Below are positions 1 through 9,900 of a stretch of 21,167 nucleotides of DNA, piece after piece. This DNA is from Bacteroidales bacterium UBA4788 (GTDB lineage Bacteria; Bacteroidota; Bacteroidia; Bacteroidales; VadinHA17). The notes beneath the pieces were generated by a model. That model did not search any database. It worked only from the letters and a program-made list of their open reading frames with translations, and was not told the origin of the DNA. The DNA is taken from NCBI GenBank assembly GCA_002402965.1, contig DHGW01000079.1, positions 19,693-40,859 on the forward strand. Reading direction: 5' to 3'. Within the stretch, counting starts at the first letter, position 1. Each line of letters begins with the position of its first letter. A program made the position numbers and the translations under genes.

Positions 1-1
1 T

Positions 2-583
2 GCCGCGAAGGGCAGATCTCCGGAAGAGGCATTCAGCCTGACTGCCGCCGAGAGACAGACGCTGCTTTCGATTGCGAGGGAGGCCATCTCTGCCAGACTT
101 GATAAAAGGAAGCCCGCAGCAGTGGCTGAAACAAAGCTGACACCGCGACTGCGGGAGCCGCTGGGAGCCTTCGTCACCATTACAAAGGACGGTGACCTGA
201 GAGGATGCATCGGCCGCTTCACCTCCACCGATCCGCTCTGGGAGGTGGTGGGCACCATGGCCACCGAGGCTGCTTTCGGTGATCCGAGGTTCAATGTACT
301 GACAAAAGCCGAGTACCCCTCGATACACCTTGAAATATCCGTGCTGGGGCCGATGAAGAAGATACAGTCAATCAACGAGATAGAGATTGGCCGTCACGGC
401 ATCTACCTGAAGCAGGGGTACCGGTCCGGCACCCTGCTGCCCCAGGTGGCGGCAGAGCGCGGCTGGAGCGTGGAACAATTCCTGGGATACTGCGCTCGGG
501 ACAAGGCCGGGATAGGCTGGGACGGCTGGAAGGAGAAATACACGGAGATCTTCGTCTACGAAGCCTACGTCTTCGGCGAATAG
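2..583 (+). CDS. AMMECR1-domain protein (AmmeMemoRadiSam system protein A), 5' end outside the window
   Basis: The frame is open from the window edge, so the first 193 visible residues are a C-terminal part. The AMMECR1 signature LRGCIGR is present (DLRGCIGRF), preceded by a GAFVT strand and followed by conserved segments ending in a WKEKYTEIFVYEA-type C-terminus. A GTG at 122 could be read as a start. I reject it because the in-frame residues before it (FSLTAAERQTLLSIAREAI) form the usual first helix of the family. The extra residues before that helix look like a linker, so the gene may be a Memo-AMMECR1 fusion. The biochemical role of AMMECR1 proteins is not established. In prokaryotes they co-occur with Memo-like and radical SAM proteins, and a radical SAM gene of that type lies at 3111. 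The stop is 8 nt from the next gene, so they are likely one operon. Confidence 0.85.
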   Translation, partial: AAKGRSPEEAFSLTAAERQTLLSIAREAISARLDKRKPAAVAETKLTPRLREPLGAFVTITKDGDLRGCIGRFTSTDPLWEVVGTMATEAAFGDPRFNVLTKAEYPSIHLEISVLGPMKKIQSINEIEIGRHGIYLKQGYRSGTLLPQVAAERGWSVEQFLGYCARDKAGIGWDGWKEKYTEIFVYEAYVFGE

Positions 584-591
584 CTGGTACT

Positions 592-3078
592 ATGACCTAT
601 CACGTCCTGCCCATAGGAGTGACCATCCTGGTGATCTACCTCTTCACCCTTTACCTTTCATTTTCTGGCTTTGCTGCCCGGCTTTCGCATCGCCGCTTCT
701 GGAACTGGATCCTCCTGTTATCATTCCTGGTGACCGGCCTCTTCGGCCTCTTCCTGGCACTAAAGATAACATACAGGTGGGAAGTTCCTTTCGCAGAGAC
801 GATCAGGCACTGGCATGTTGAGACCGGCATTGCAATGGCCTTCGCGGCCATCATCCACCTTTCATGGCATCTGGGCTATTATTTAAGGAGCGCAAACAGG
901 CAGGTCCGCGGGCCGGCTGAATCAGCCAGCCAGGGACACAAGCAAAAAGTGCTGCCGGCTCCGGACAGCAATCATGCTGAGTCAGCCGCACCTCATGCTG
1001 CGGACACCCCGGGAGGGAGATACAGGTCATTGCTGCTGCTGACCGGTTTCGTGAGCTCGGCATCACAGTTTATCCTGATGCGTGAGGCGGCGATCCTCGG
1101 CGGAGGAACAGAAGCCGCTGCAGGCCTCTTTCTCTGGCTCTGGCTCATAATTGCTGCCGGAGGAGCAATAACAGGAGGACGGTCAGCCATCACTTCCGTG
1201 AAGAGGATGGTATGGACCCTTATCGCCGGCACAGCACTGGCTCCGCTCCTGCTGATGATGATGACCACAATCATCCTCAGTCCCGGTCAGACACCCTCCT
1301 TTTTCCAAACCATGGTGATTCTTGCTGTCAGTGTGGCGCCGGTGACATTCATCTCAGCCCTCGTCTTCGTGCGTCTATCCGTCATCAGGCATGCTGCAGG
1401 TCTCTCGGGATCAGGCAACAGCTTCGGGACAGAGACGGCCGGATCAGTGGCGGCAGGTATTATTACAGCGCTTACGGTTACTCTCAGGATACCGAACTTC
1501 CAGCTTTACATGCTCATACTGCTGCTGGCAGTGATCAGTGCAGCCTGGTTGCTAAGATATAACTCCAGGATCAGGATCACAGCATTGGTTTTGATGATTC
1601 CCGTGGGGGTGCTGCTGTTTGCCTTCCCTCCTGATCCGGCCGTAAGAGGCCTGCTTCTGCGAAGGGTGAAGGTCGAAAAAAGCACCGACACACCCTTTGG
1701 GAACATCACCACTGGGTCATATGGCGGGGAAACCACTGTTTATTACGACCACAGGCCGCTCTTCTTCCCGGGCGATGTGATAACAGCTGAAGAGAACATC
1801 CACTACGCTCTCCTTCAGCGTGATAGCTATGAAAAGGTTCTGCTTATCTCCGGCGGCCTGAAAAGGCATATCGGGGAGGTCTCGAAACATCCTGTTAAGG
1901 AGCTTGTCTATCTTGAGCCTGATCCCGGCTTGCTTGCAGCCGAGAGAGCCCGTGACACCCTCATAGGATCGATGAATGTGAGGGTGATCAGAAGTGATCC
2001 GATGACCTTCCTGAGGGAAGACGGGGAGGACTATGATGCAGTCATACAGCTCATTCCGCCACCTTCAACACTGTCGGTCAGCAGGTTCTATACGGTTGAG
2101 TATTTCAGGATGGTCAGGGAGCACCTTTCTGCCGGCGGCATATTCATGTGTACCCCGATGGCCTGGTTCAACTATTCACCGGATAGTTACAGGAAGGGGT
2201 TCTCTCCTCTCTGCAACGCTCTTTCAGGCGTTTTCAGCCACCTGACTCTCATACCGGGCTCATTGCTCTATGTCATCGCCTCGGATCTCCCTGTCAGCTC
2301 AGAAATAGCCTATATGGCCGGTCAGATGGGTATTGTGAACAGTTATGTCAACAGCGACTATCTTGACGACAGCGAAATCAGGATGAAGAAAGAACAGATC
2401 CTTTCTCATGTAGACAGTGGTGCAGGGATGAACTCGGCGCTCAGGCCGGTCTCCTCGCTCTTTGCCAACATTCTTTCCCTCGAAAGAACGGGCATGAGAG
2501 GTGGAATCATAGCACTTCTTACTGTCCTTATTGCCATTCCATTTGCCTTTGCAGCCAGAAGGGGTCTGGTTATGTTCGCCTCATCAGCCGGTCTTGCGGG
2601 GTTTGGGATGATAATGATATTCATCCTCCAGATGGTTGCAGGGAATATTTATATTCTGTCGGCAGTTATCCTGACTCTGCTGATGGCAGGGCTGGCGGCC
2701 GGAGCAGTCATGGGAGAGCGCCTGGCGCTGAAGAACATAATGATATGCGCGTTGATACTCACCGCTATATTCACCCTGACAGGTCTGTTTGCTCCCCTGC
2801 TGGTTACATCTGCGCCGGGCACGGTAATGACATATCTCTTCGTCGCCCTGCCGGCAGCAGGTTTCATAACCGGTGCAATCTACAGGATCCTGACCTCACG
2901 CGATGCCGGGAGGATCACCGGCAAAGTATATTCTGCCGACATGGCAGGATCAGCTCTGGGTTATGTCACGGCTGCCACCCTGCTGGTGCCGCTGGCAGGC
3001 ATTGCCAACGCATGTTTTATCCTTGCAGCAGTTATTTTGATATCCGGTACTATTGCATCAATGGCGATAAAACAGTAG
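592..3078 (+). CDS. Multi-pass membrane protein with a degenerate spermidine-synthase-like domain
   Basis: This 828-aa protein has four visible parts. Residues 1-98 hold about three membrane helices with histidines at 73, 75, 89 and 93, resembling DUF4405-type bis-histidine haem modules. Residues 145-345 are a multi-helix membrane region. Residues 360-570 are a soluble spermidine/spermine-synthase-like Rossmann domain. Residues 635-825 are a second multi-helix region. The two membrane regions share a motif (ETAGSVAAG at 281 and ADMAGSALG at 782), suggesting an internal duplication like that in membrane-bound spermidine-synthase homologues. The usual GGGDG loop reads SGGLKRH and the catalytic DxxDP segment reads QLIPPP, so aminopropyl transfer is doubtful, though LEPDP, which would bind the nucleoside ribose, is kept. 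It lies 8 nt after the AMMECR1 gene and 32 nt before the radical SAM gene. The true function is unknown. Confidence 0.75.
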   Translation: MTYHVLPIGVTILVIYLFTLYLSFSGFAARLSHRRFWNWILLLSFLVTGLFGLFLALKITYRWEVPFAETIRHWHVETGIAMAFAAIIHLSWHLGYYLRSANRQVRGPAESASQGHKQKVLPAPDSNHAESAAPHAADTPGGRYRSLLLLTGFVSSASQFILMREAAILGGGTEAAAGLFLWLWLIIAAGGAITGGRSAITSVKRMVWTLIAGTALAPLLLMMMTTIILSPGQTPSFFQTMVILAVSVAPVTFISALVFVRLSVIRHAAGLSGSGNSFGTETAGSVAAGIITALTVTLRIPNFQLYMLILLLAVISAAWLLRYNSRIRITALVLMIPVGVLLFAFPPDPAVRGLLLRRVKVEKSTDTPFGNITTGSYGGETTVYYDHRPLFFPGDVITAEENIHYALLQRDSYEKVLLISGGLKRHIGEVSKHPVKELVYLEPDPGLLAAERARDTLIGSMNVRVIRSDPMTFLREDGEDYDAVIQLIPPPSTLSVSRFYTVEYFRMVREHLSAGGIFMCTPMAWFNYSPDSYRKGFSPLCNALSGVFSHLTLIPGSLLYVIASDLPVSSEIAYMAGQMGIVNSYVNSDYLDDSEIRMKKEQILSHVDSGAGMNSALRPVSSLFANILSLERTGMRGGIIALLTVLIAIPFAFAARRGLVMFASSAGLAGFGMIMIFILQMVAGNIYILSAVILTLLMAGLAAGAVMGERLALKNIMICALILTAIFTLTGLFAPLLVTSAPGTVMTYLFVALPAAGFITGAIYRILTSRDAGRITGKVYSADMAGSALGYVTAATLLVPLAGIANACFILAAVILISGTIASMAIKQ

Positions 3079-3110
3079 ATTTATAACCCGGTAGATAAAT
3101 CCGCATCTGA

Positions 3111-4229
3111 TTGAAAGACAAGGGTAAGAAGATATCCAGGAGGAATTTTGCCCGGCAGGGATCGCTTGCCGTGGCTGCAGGATTCCTTGCTCCGCTCCCG
3201 TCTGCTGCAATGAGACCGGCACCGGGAGAGCGTCTGGCCATGTTCCAGGAGCAGAGCGCAAAAGGGGTCATCTGTCTGATATGCCCCAATGAGTGCACGC
3301 TGACGGAAGGGGAACTGAGTGACTGCCGGAACAGGATTGCACGGAAGTCGAAGTTATACACAATGGCCTTCGGAAATCCCTGCGCAGCCAACATCGATCC
3401 GGTAGAGAAGAAGCCGCTTTACCATTTTCTGCCGGGCACATCCGCCTTTTCCATTGCCACTGCCGGATGCAATCTTGCCTGCCTCAACTGCCAGAACTGG
3501 ACCATCTCGCAAACCTCGCCCGACAAGACAAGGAACTTTGATATGCCGCCGGAGAATGTTGTGGAAAGGGCCTCTGCCGGCGGATGCAAATCAATAGCCT
3601 ACACCTATTCAGAGCCGGTCACTTTTTATGAATACGTATATGAGACGGCAAAGGTGGCGCGTGAGGAAGGTATAAAGAATATCATGGTTTCGAACGGTTA
3701 CATCAACCGCGAGCCCCTGAGGCAGCTGTGCAGGTATATTGACGGTGCCAATATAGATCTTAAGACGTTCAGTGAAAGCACATACCTGAAGCTGACCGGC
3801 GGCAAGCTTCAGCCTGTGCTCGACTGTCTGAAAACATACCGTGACGAGGGTGTATGGCTGGAGATCACCAACCTGGTAGTGCCGGGCTGGACGGACAAGC
3901 CGGATGAGATCAAACAGATGTGCGGTTGGCTGGCTGAGAACGGATTCACTGACACTCCGCTGCATTTCAGCCGGTTTCAGCCCCAGTACAAGCTGGAGCA
4001 CCTTCCTCCCACTCCTGCCGGCATACTGCTGAAAGCGGCGGAGATAGCCCGGAGCGCGGGCATGAAGTATGTCTACCTTGGGAACATGCCCGGAACAGGG
4101 ATTGACGATACGGTCTGTCCCTCATGCGGGATTAAGGTGGTGGACAGAAGCGGGTACAGGATCGTTTCACAAAGCCTGAAGCAGGGCAAATGCACCTGCG
4201 GCACACGAATACCGGGAGTCTGGAGTTGA
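3111..4229 (+). CDS. AmmeMemoRadiSam-type radical SAM enzyme with a Tat signal
   Basis: This 372-aa protein carries the radical SAM cluster motif CNLACLNC (C120, C124, C127), which binds the 4Fe-4S cluster that cleaves S-adenosylmethionine. An N-terminal cysteine group (C55, C58, C62, C72), the segment DPVEKKPLYHF before the motif, and a C-terminal CPSCG...CTCG pair with terminal GVWS match the pyruvate-formate-lyase-activase-like branch found with AMMECR1 and Memo. The substrate is unknown. Residues 8-33 form a twin-arginine signal (SRRNFAR, then a hydrophobic stretch and an Ala-rich end). The TTG start follows an in-frame TGA directly. It is chosen because the next starts, GTG (V21) and ATG (M34), would remove the twin-arginine motif. 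It closes the left-hand operon, 32 nt before ligA. Confidence 0.88.
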   Translation: MKDKGKKISRRNFARQGSLAVAAGFLAPLPSAAMRPAPGERLAMFQEQSAKGVICLICPNECTLTEGELSDCRNRIARKSKLYTMAFGNPCAANIDPVEKKPLYHFLPGTSAFSIATAGCNLACLNCQNWTISQTSPDKTRNFDMPPENVVERASAGGCKSIAYTYSEPVTFYEYVYETAKVAREEGIKNIMVSNGYINREPLRQLCRYIDGANIDLKTFSESTYLKLTGGKLQPVLDCLKTYRDEGVWLEITNLVVPGWTDKPDEIKQMCGWLAENGFTDTPLHFSRFQPQYKLEHLPPTPAGILLKAAEIARSAGMKYVYLGNMPGTGIDDTVCPSCGIKVVDRSGYRIVSQSLKQGKCTCGTRIPGVWS

Positions 4230-4261
4230 TTTCATAATTCTGAGAAAGTCTGACATTGCAT

Positions 4262-6268
4262 ATGAAGCTTGCTGAAGCAAAAAAGAGGGTTGAGGAACTG
4301 AGAAGAACCATTGATGAACATAACCATAAGTATTATGTTCTCCATCAGCCCGTTATTTCCGATTTCGAATTTGACCTGCTGCTCAATGAGCTTCAGACCA
4401 TTGAGAAGAATTTCCCTGAGTTTGTGACAATTGATTCTCCCACCATGAGGGTGGGCAGCGACCTGACCGAGGAGTTCATCCAGGCGGAGCATCGCTGGCC
4501 GATGATGTCGCTGGGCAACACCTACAGTGCTGATGAGGTCAGGGAGTTTGGAGAAAGGGTAAAGAGAACCCTGGGATTTGAGCCGGAATATGTCTGCGAG
4601 CTTAAATATGACGGCGTCTCCATCAGCCTGACATACGAGAACGGTGCCCTGGTAAGGGCTGTCACGCGCGGTGATGGCACGGTTGGTGATGATGTCACGG
4701 TCAATGTGAGGACTATCAGGAGCATTCCTGTCAGGGTCAGTGGGTCTGACCTTCCCTCCTCCTTCGTGATAAGGGGTGAGATTTACCTTCCAAGGAAGGG
4801 TTTTGATGTGATGAATGCCGCACGGCAGCTTAAGGGAGAGCTCCCCTTTGCCAATCCCCGCAATGCAGCCGCAGGCACGCTCAAGCTGCTTGACCCGCGC
4901 CTGGTTGCATCGCGGCCGCTCGACTGCTTCCTCTATCACCTCCTGGGAGATAAGCTGCCTGCCGGGAATCATTATGACAATATTGTGGCGGCACGGTCAT
5001 GGGGCTTCCGGACTCCTGACGTGATGGAGCGTTGCAGCGGCATGGAGGAGGTCCTGCAGTTCATCACCGTCTGGGAGGATGAGCGGAAGAAACTGCCGTA
5101 CGACACTGACGGCGTGGTTGTCAAGGTCAACCCCCTGGTAGCACAGCAGTTACTCGGCTCTACGGCCAAGACGCCACGCTGGGCCATAGCCTACAAGTAT
5201 GCCGCCGAGCAGGCAGTTACAGAACTGCTGTCAGTTGATTTCCAGGTGGGAAGAACCGGCAACGTCACCCCAGTGGCTAACCTGCGTTCCGTGCAGCTCG
5301 CAGGCACAACGGTGAAGCGTGCCTCCCTGCACAACAGTTACCAGATAGAGCTGCTCGGGCTGCATTATGGTGACAGCGTGATCATCGAAAAGGGTGGTGA
5401 GATCATCCCCAAAATCGTCGGGGTGGATACCAGCCGGCGTCATCATGAGGCTGGCGCCGTAACCTTCCCGGAAGAATGTCCGGAGTGCGGCACACCGCTG
5501 GTTCGCACAGAAGGTGAAGCCAACCATTACTGTCCCAACTACCTGCATTGCCCCCCTCAGATCACCCGGCGAATCATACATTTCGTCTCCCGCAAGGCGA
5601 TGGATATTGAAGGACTGGGCGAGGAGACCGTCGAGATGCTCTGGTCAAGGGGGCTGATACACAATGTGGCTGATTTATATGATCTTAAACATGAGCAACT
5701 TGCATCACTCGAGAGGATGGGTGACAAATCTGCATCCAATATCATTGAAGCCCTGGAAGCCTCGCTGTCAGCACCATGGAACAGGAAGCTCTTCGCCCTT
5801 GGCATAAGACACGTCGGGGAGACTGTGGCAAAGACTCTGGCCGGAGCCTTCCCCGACATTGACAGGCTGATGAGTGCCACGGAGGAGGAACTGCTCGCCC
5901 TGTCCGATATCGGTCCTCGTATCACGGCGAGTGTAAGGGAGTATTTCTCAGACGCTGATAACATTGAGATTATCAAGCGACTGAAAGCTGCCGGGATGAC
6001 TTTCGAGGGAATCATACAGACCGGTGCCGGCAGCGGTCCCCTGGCCGGCAAGACGGTGGTCGTGAGCGGTTCATTCGAGGGATTCACACGTGACGGGATC
6101 AGGGCGGCCATCGAAGCCGCCGGAGGCAAGGCAGCCGGATCAGTCTCGGGTAACACCTCGTTCATTGTGGCCGGAAGTGACATGGGGCCGGCGAAGAGAG
6201 CCAGGGCCACGGCTCTTGGTATTCCGATACTGACTGAGGAGGAGTTCGTCAAAATGATTAAAGAATAA
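4262..6268 (+). CDS. ligA: NAD+-dependent DNA ligase LigA
   Basis: This ligase seals nicks in duplex DNA during replication and repair, using NAD+ as adenylate donor. From the ATG at 4262 it is 668 aa, a normal family length. The N-terminal Ia domain has the HNHKYYV motif that binds the nicotinamide part of NAD+. The adenylated lysine is K115 in ELKYDGVS, the same number as in E. coli. An OB-fold (VGRTGNVTPVA), a four-cysteine zinc site (CPECG then CPNYLHC), helix-hairpin-helix repeats and a C-terminal BRCT domain (GKTVVVSGSFEGFTRDGI) follow. A TTG two codons earlier is possible, but ATG gives the family-like start MKLAEAKKRV. It may be cotranscribed with the radical SAM gene; no separate promoter is obvious in the 32-nt gap. 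Confidence 0.97.
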   Translation: MKLAEAKKRVEELRRTIDEHNHKYYVLHQPVISDFEFDLLLNELQTIEKNFPEFVTIDSPTMRVGSDLTEEFIQAEHRWPMMSLGNTYSADEVREFGERVKRTLGFEPEYVCELKYDGVSISLTYENGALVRAVTRGDGTVGDDVTVNVRTIRSIPVRVSGSDLPSSFVIRGEIYLPRKGFDVMNAARQLKGELPFANPRNAAAGTLKLLDPRLVASRPLDCFLYHLLGDKLPAGNHYDNIVAARSWGFRTPDVMERCSGMEEVLQFITVWEDERKKLPYDTDGVVVKVNPLVAQQLLGSTAKTPRWAIAYKYAAEQAVTELLSVDFQVGRTGNVTPVANLRSVQLAGTTVKRASLHNSYQIELLGLHYGDSVIIEKGGEIIPKIVGVDTSRRHHEAGAVTFPEECPECGTPLVRTEGEANHYCPNYLHCPPQITRRIIHFVSRKAMDIEGLGEETVEMLWSRGLIHNVADLYDLKHEQLASLERMGDKSASNIIEALEASLSAPWNRKLFALGIRHVGETVAKTLAGAFPDIDRLMSATEEELLALSDIGPRITASVREYFSDADNIEIIKRLKAAGMTFEGIIQTGAGSGPLAGKTVVVSGSFEGFTRDGIRAAIEAAGGKAAGSVSGNTSFIVAGSDMGPAKRARATALGIPILTEEEFVKMIKE

Positions 6269-6302
6269 TCAACACCGTGTTCTTCATAAACCAAAAAATC
6301 TA

Positions 6303-6310
6303 TAGGTTTG
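6303..6310 (+). promoter_or_regulatory. Possible Bacteroidota -7 box before the DUF6913 gene
   Basis: TAGGTTTG matches the consensus TAnnTTTG, but no good -33 TTTG lies upstream. Transcription would start about one or two bases before the ATG at 6318, so the message would be leaderless or nearly so. The match could be chance. Confidence 0.35.
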
Positions 6311-6317
6311 CATTCTT

Positions 6318-6884
6318 ATGGGACTCTTTTACAATCTCAGATTAAAGGCTGGCAAAATGATGCTTCACAGGCGCCTCACAGCCCTGAGAAGGATGAAGCA
6401 GGATTTTAACCTGGACAAAGTCAAAAAGGTAGGGATACTATGGGATGCATCATTCGAGACTGATTTTCAGTACCTTGCAGCTCTCAACAGGAAGCTCTCG
6501 GAGGCAGGCAGGAGTGTGGAGGTGATGGCCTGGATACCCGCAAAGGTTGTCTCTGACAGGCTTACCGGGCTATCATACATGAAGTTTCTAAGGAAAGACG
6601 ATCTCAACTGGGCCTTCTTCCCTGTATCGGAAGATGCAAAGAAATTCATGGAAACGAAGTATGACCTGATCATCGATATCAATCCCTCATCTCTCTTTCA
6701 GCTCACAACACTTGTTGCGCTCTCACCGGCACCCATGAAGGTTGGACCGGATATCACCGACCAGCCGGAGAATACGCCTTACGATCTTATGATCAGGACG
6801 CCCAAACCGTTCAGTATTGCGCATTTTCTTGACCAGGCAATGCATTATCTCACTTTTATCGGCAGCCCGGCGACCAGGGCCTGA
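6318..6884 (+). CDS. DUF6913 family protein
   Basis: This 188-aa soluble protein of unknown function matches what I know of the Bacteroidota-restricted DUF6913 family. It has a basic amphipathic N-terminus (LRLKAGKMMLHRRL), a KVKKVGILWDAS strand, and a middle segment YDLIIDINPSS followed by a conserved-looking VGPDI and a DLMI strand. The order of strands and helices suggests a small alpha/beta fold. No catalytic motif, signal peptide or membrane helix is visible. It lies 49 nt after ligA on the same strand, an arrangement I recall from other Bacteroidota genomes, and converges with secA across a 58-nt gap that shows no strong terminator. The family call is from recognition, not a search. Confidence 0.75.
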   Translation: MGLFYNLRLKAGKMMLHRRLTALRRMKQDFNLDKVKKVGILWDASFETDFQYLAALNRKLSEAGRSVEVMAWIPAKVVSDRLTGLSYMKFLRKDDLNWAFFPVSEDAKKFMETKYDLIIDINPSSLFQLTTLVALSPAPMKVGPDITDQPENTPYDLMIRTPKPFSIAHFLDQAMHYLTFIGSPATRA

Positions 6885-6942
6885 TCAATTCAGCACCTTT
6901 CCAGGATAAATCTGATGATCCAGTGCTGGCAACCTTTCACAG

Positions 6943-9900
6943 TCAGGCTCCGGGGGAATCGGCAAGACCCTGTCCGTGACAATGCTTGTACTTCTTACCG
7001 CTGCCGCATGGGCACGGGTCATTCCTGCCCACTTTCTTTTCCACCCTCACCGGGGCTGTCTGCCTCTGTTTCTGTTCAGGAGGGGCACCTCCGCCGCTGC
7101 GGTAGCTGTCGAAATCGCTCTTCTGGGCGCTGAGCCTGCTCATGTCAGCCTGCCGGCGACGCTGGGCCTCTTTGACGTTATCCGGGGCTGCAGCAGGGAT
7201 GGTTCCCTTCATCAGAAGGCTGACCACATCCTGATTGACCTTGGTGATCATGGTCTTGAAGAGCTCGAACGATTCGAACTTGTATATAAGAAGCGGATCC
7301 TTCTGTTCGTAGGTAGCGTTCTGGACTGACTGCTTGAGGTCGTCCATCTCCCTGAGGTGCTCGCGCCATGCATCATCAATGGTAGCCAGCACAGCGGTTT
7401 TTTCGAAAGAGCAAAGCAACTCCTTCCCCTGGCTTTCGACGGCAGCCTTAAGGTTAGTGATAACATTATACGTCTTCACACCGTCAGAGATTGGCACCAC
7501 CACGTTTTCATAGGTGGCTGACATCCTCTCGTAGACATCCTTTAGTACGGGAAATGCCGTTGACGATATGACATCGCTCTTACGGCGGTAGGCATCAAGA
7601 ACCTTGGCAAAGACAGCCTCCATAACCTCATCTGTACTGTTCTTGCTGAATTCTGTCTTCGAAACGGGCGAGTCAATCGAGAGTGTCCTTATCAGTGCAA
7701 ACTGGAATTCCTCGAATTCAGCTGTGTTCTTATAGGTGTTGACTGTGTTCTCTGTCACGTCATACATCATGTTGGCAATGTCGACGCTGAGTCTCTCCCC
7801 AAGCAGAGCATGGCGGCGTTTGCTGTATATGACCTCCCTCTGGGAGTTCATCACGTCATCATATTCGAGGAGTCTCTTTCTTATGCCGAAGTTGTTTTCT
7901 TCCACCTTTTTCTGGGCTCTCTCGATCGACTTGGTGATCATGCGGTGCTGTATCATCTCGCCGTCTTTCAGGCCGAGTTTGTCCATGATGCCGGAGATTC
8001 TCTCCGAGCCGAACAGGCGCATCAGGTCATCCTCGAGTGACACGAAGAACTGGGATGAGCCGGGGTCACCCTGGCGTCCGGCGCGGCCCCTGAGCTGCCT
8101 GTCCACACGCCGTGACTCATGTCTTTCGGTTCCGATGATTGCCAGACCACCTGCCTTCTTCACTTCAGGTGTGAGCTTGATATCGGTACCGCGGCCTGCC
8201 ATGTTGGTAGCTATTGTGACAGTTCCCGTTTTTCCTGCCTCAAGAACTATTTCAGCCTCGCGCTGGTGCAACTTGGCATTGAGCACGTTATGCTTCAGTC
8301 CCTTCATCTTGAGCATGCGGCTCAGGAGTTCGGATATTTCAACGGAGGTAGTACCTACGAGCACAGGCCTGCCTGCCTTGTTCAGGCTGACTATCTCATC
8401 AATGACGGCATTATACTTTTCGCGCTTGGTCTTGTAGACGAGGTCTTCATGGTCGTTTCTGATGACCTTAACGTTGGTTGGGATGACCACCACATCGAGC
8501 TTATAGATGTTCCAAAACTCCCCGGCCTCGGTTATTGCCGTACCTGTCATGCCGGCCAGCTTGTGGTACATCCTGAAGTAGTTCTGAAGGGTAATTGTTG
8601 CATAGGTCTGTGTGGCAGCCTCCACCTTCACATTTTCCTTGGCTTCGATGGCCTGGTGCAGGCCGTCAGAGTACCGGCGTCCTTCCAGGATACGGCCGGT
8701 CTGCTCATCTACGATCTTGACCTTGTTATCCATGACCACATACTCCACATCCTTCTCAAAGAGTGTGTATGCCTTCATCAGCTGGGTCATTGTATGAACG
8801 CGTTCCGACTTGACGGCGAAGTCCTGCAGCAGTTCATCCTTGGCCTTCACCCTCTCTGCTTCGTCCTTTACTGTCTTCTCTATGTCAGCGATCTTGCTTC
8901 CCACATCAGGCAGCACGAAGAAGCTGGAGTCCTCAACTGATGTAGAAATAAGATCATGACCCTTTTCTGTCAGCTCGATGGAGTTGGCCTTCTCGTCAAT
9001 CACGAAGAAGAGTGCCTCGGTGACCTTGGGCATCTCCTTGGAGTTGTTCTGCATGTAGAAGTTTTCAGTCTTCTGCAACAGCGATCTTACTCCCTCCTCG
9101 CTCAGATACTTGATAAGAGCGCCCCCCTTGGGCAGTCCCTTGTAAGCTCTCAGCAGCAGCAGACCGCCCTTTTCGTTGTCACCTTCGTTAATAAGTTTCT
9201 TCGAGTCAGCCAGCAGTTGTGTCACAAGCTTTTTCTGTGCGCTGACGAGCTTCTCAACCTTGTGCTTATATTCGTCAAACTGTGTAGTATCGCTCTTGGC
9301 GGTGGGGCCTGATATGATAAGAGGGGTCCTGGCGTCGTCAATGAGCACCGAGTCCACCTCATCGACGATGGCGTAGTGGTGTTTCCTCTGTACCAGGTCC
9401 TCCGGATTGATGGCCATGTTGTCACGGAGGTAATCGAACCCGAACTCGTTGTTGGTACCGAAGGTGATGTCTGAATTGTATGCTTTGCGGCGGGCGTGGG
9501 AGTTTGGTTCATGCTTGTCGATGCAGTCAACCGTCATACCGTGGAACTCATAGAGAGGTCCCATCCATTCGGAGTCCCTTTTGGAGAGGTAGTCGTTTAC
9601 CGTCACTATATGAACGCCTCTGCCTGCAAGTGCGTTGAGGAACACAGGCAGCGTAGCCACGAGGGTCTTGCCCTCGCCGGTGGCCATCTCCGATATCTTT
9701 CCCTTGTGCAGTGCCACGCCCCCTATCAGCTGAACGTCATAGTGCACCATATCCCATACTATCTCATTTCCACCTGCCATCCAGCGGTTCTTCCAGTATG
9801 CCTTTTCTCCCTCCACGGTTATTGACGGGCGTGTGGCTGCGAGGTTGCGGTCCCACTCCCTTGCTGTAACCTCCAGCACCTCGTTCTCCTTGAAGCGGCG

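Noticed and set aside
122..124. GTG as the start of the AMMECR1 gene
   Set aside because: The in-frame sequence upstream encodes the family's first helix and is open to the window edge.
5557..6294. Open frame antisense to the 3' part of ligA
   Set aside because: It is a shadow of the ligA reading frame, with Ser/Ala-rich low-information sequence.
6920..6929. CCAG-TG-CTGG hairpin as a terminator between the DUF6913 gene and secA
   Set aside because: The stem is only four base pairs with a two-base loop and no T run, so it is not a credible terminator.
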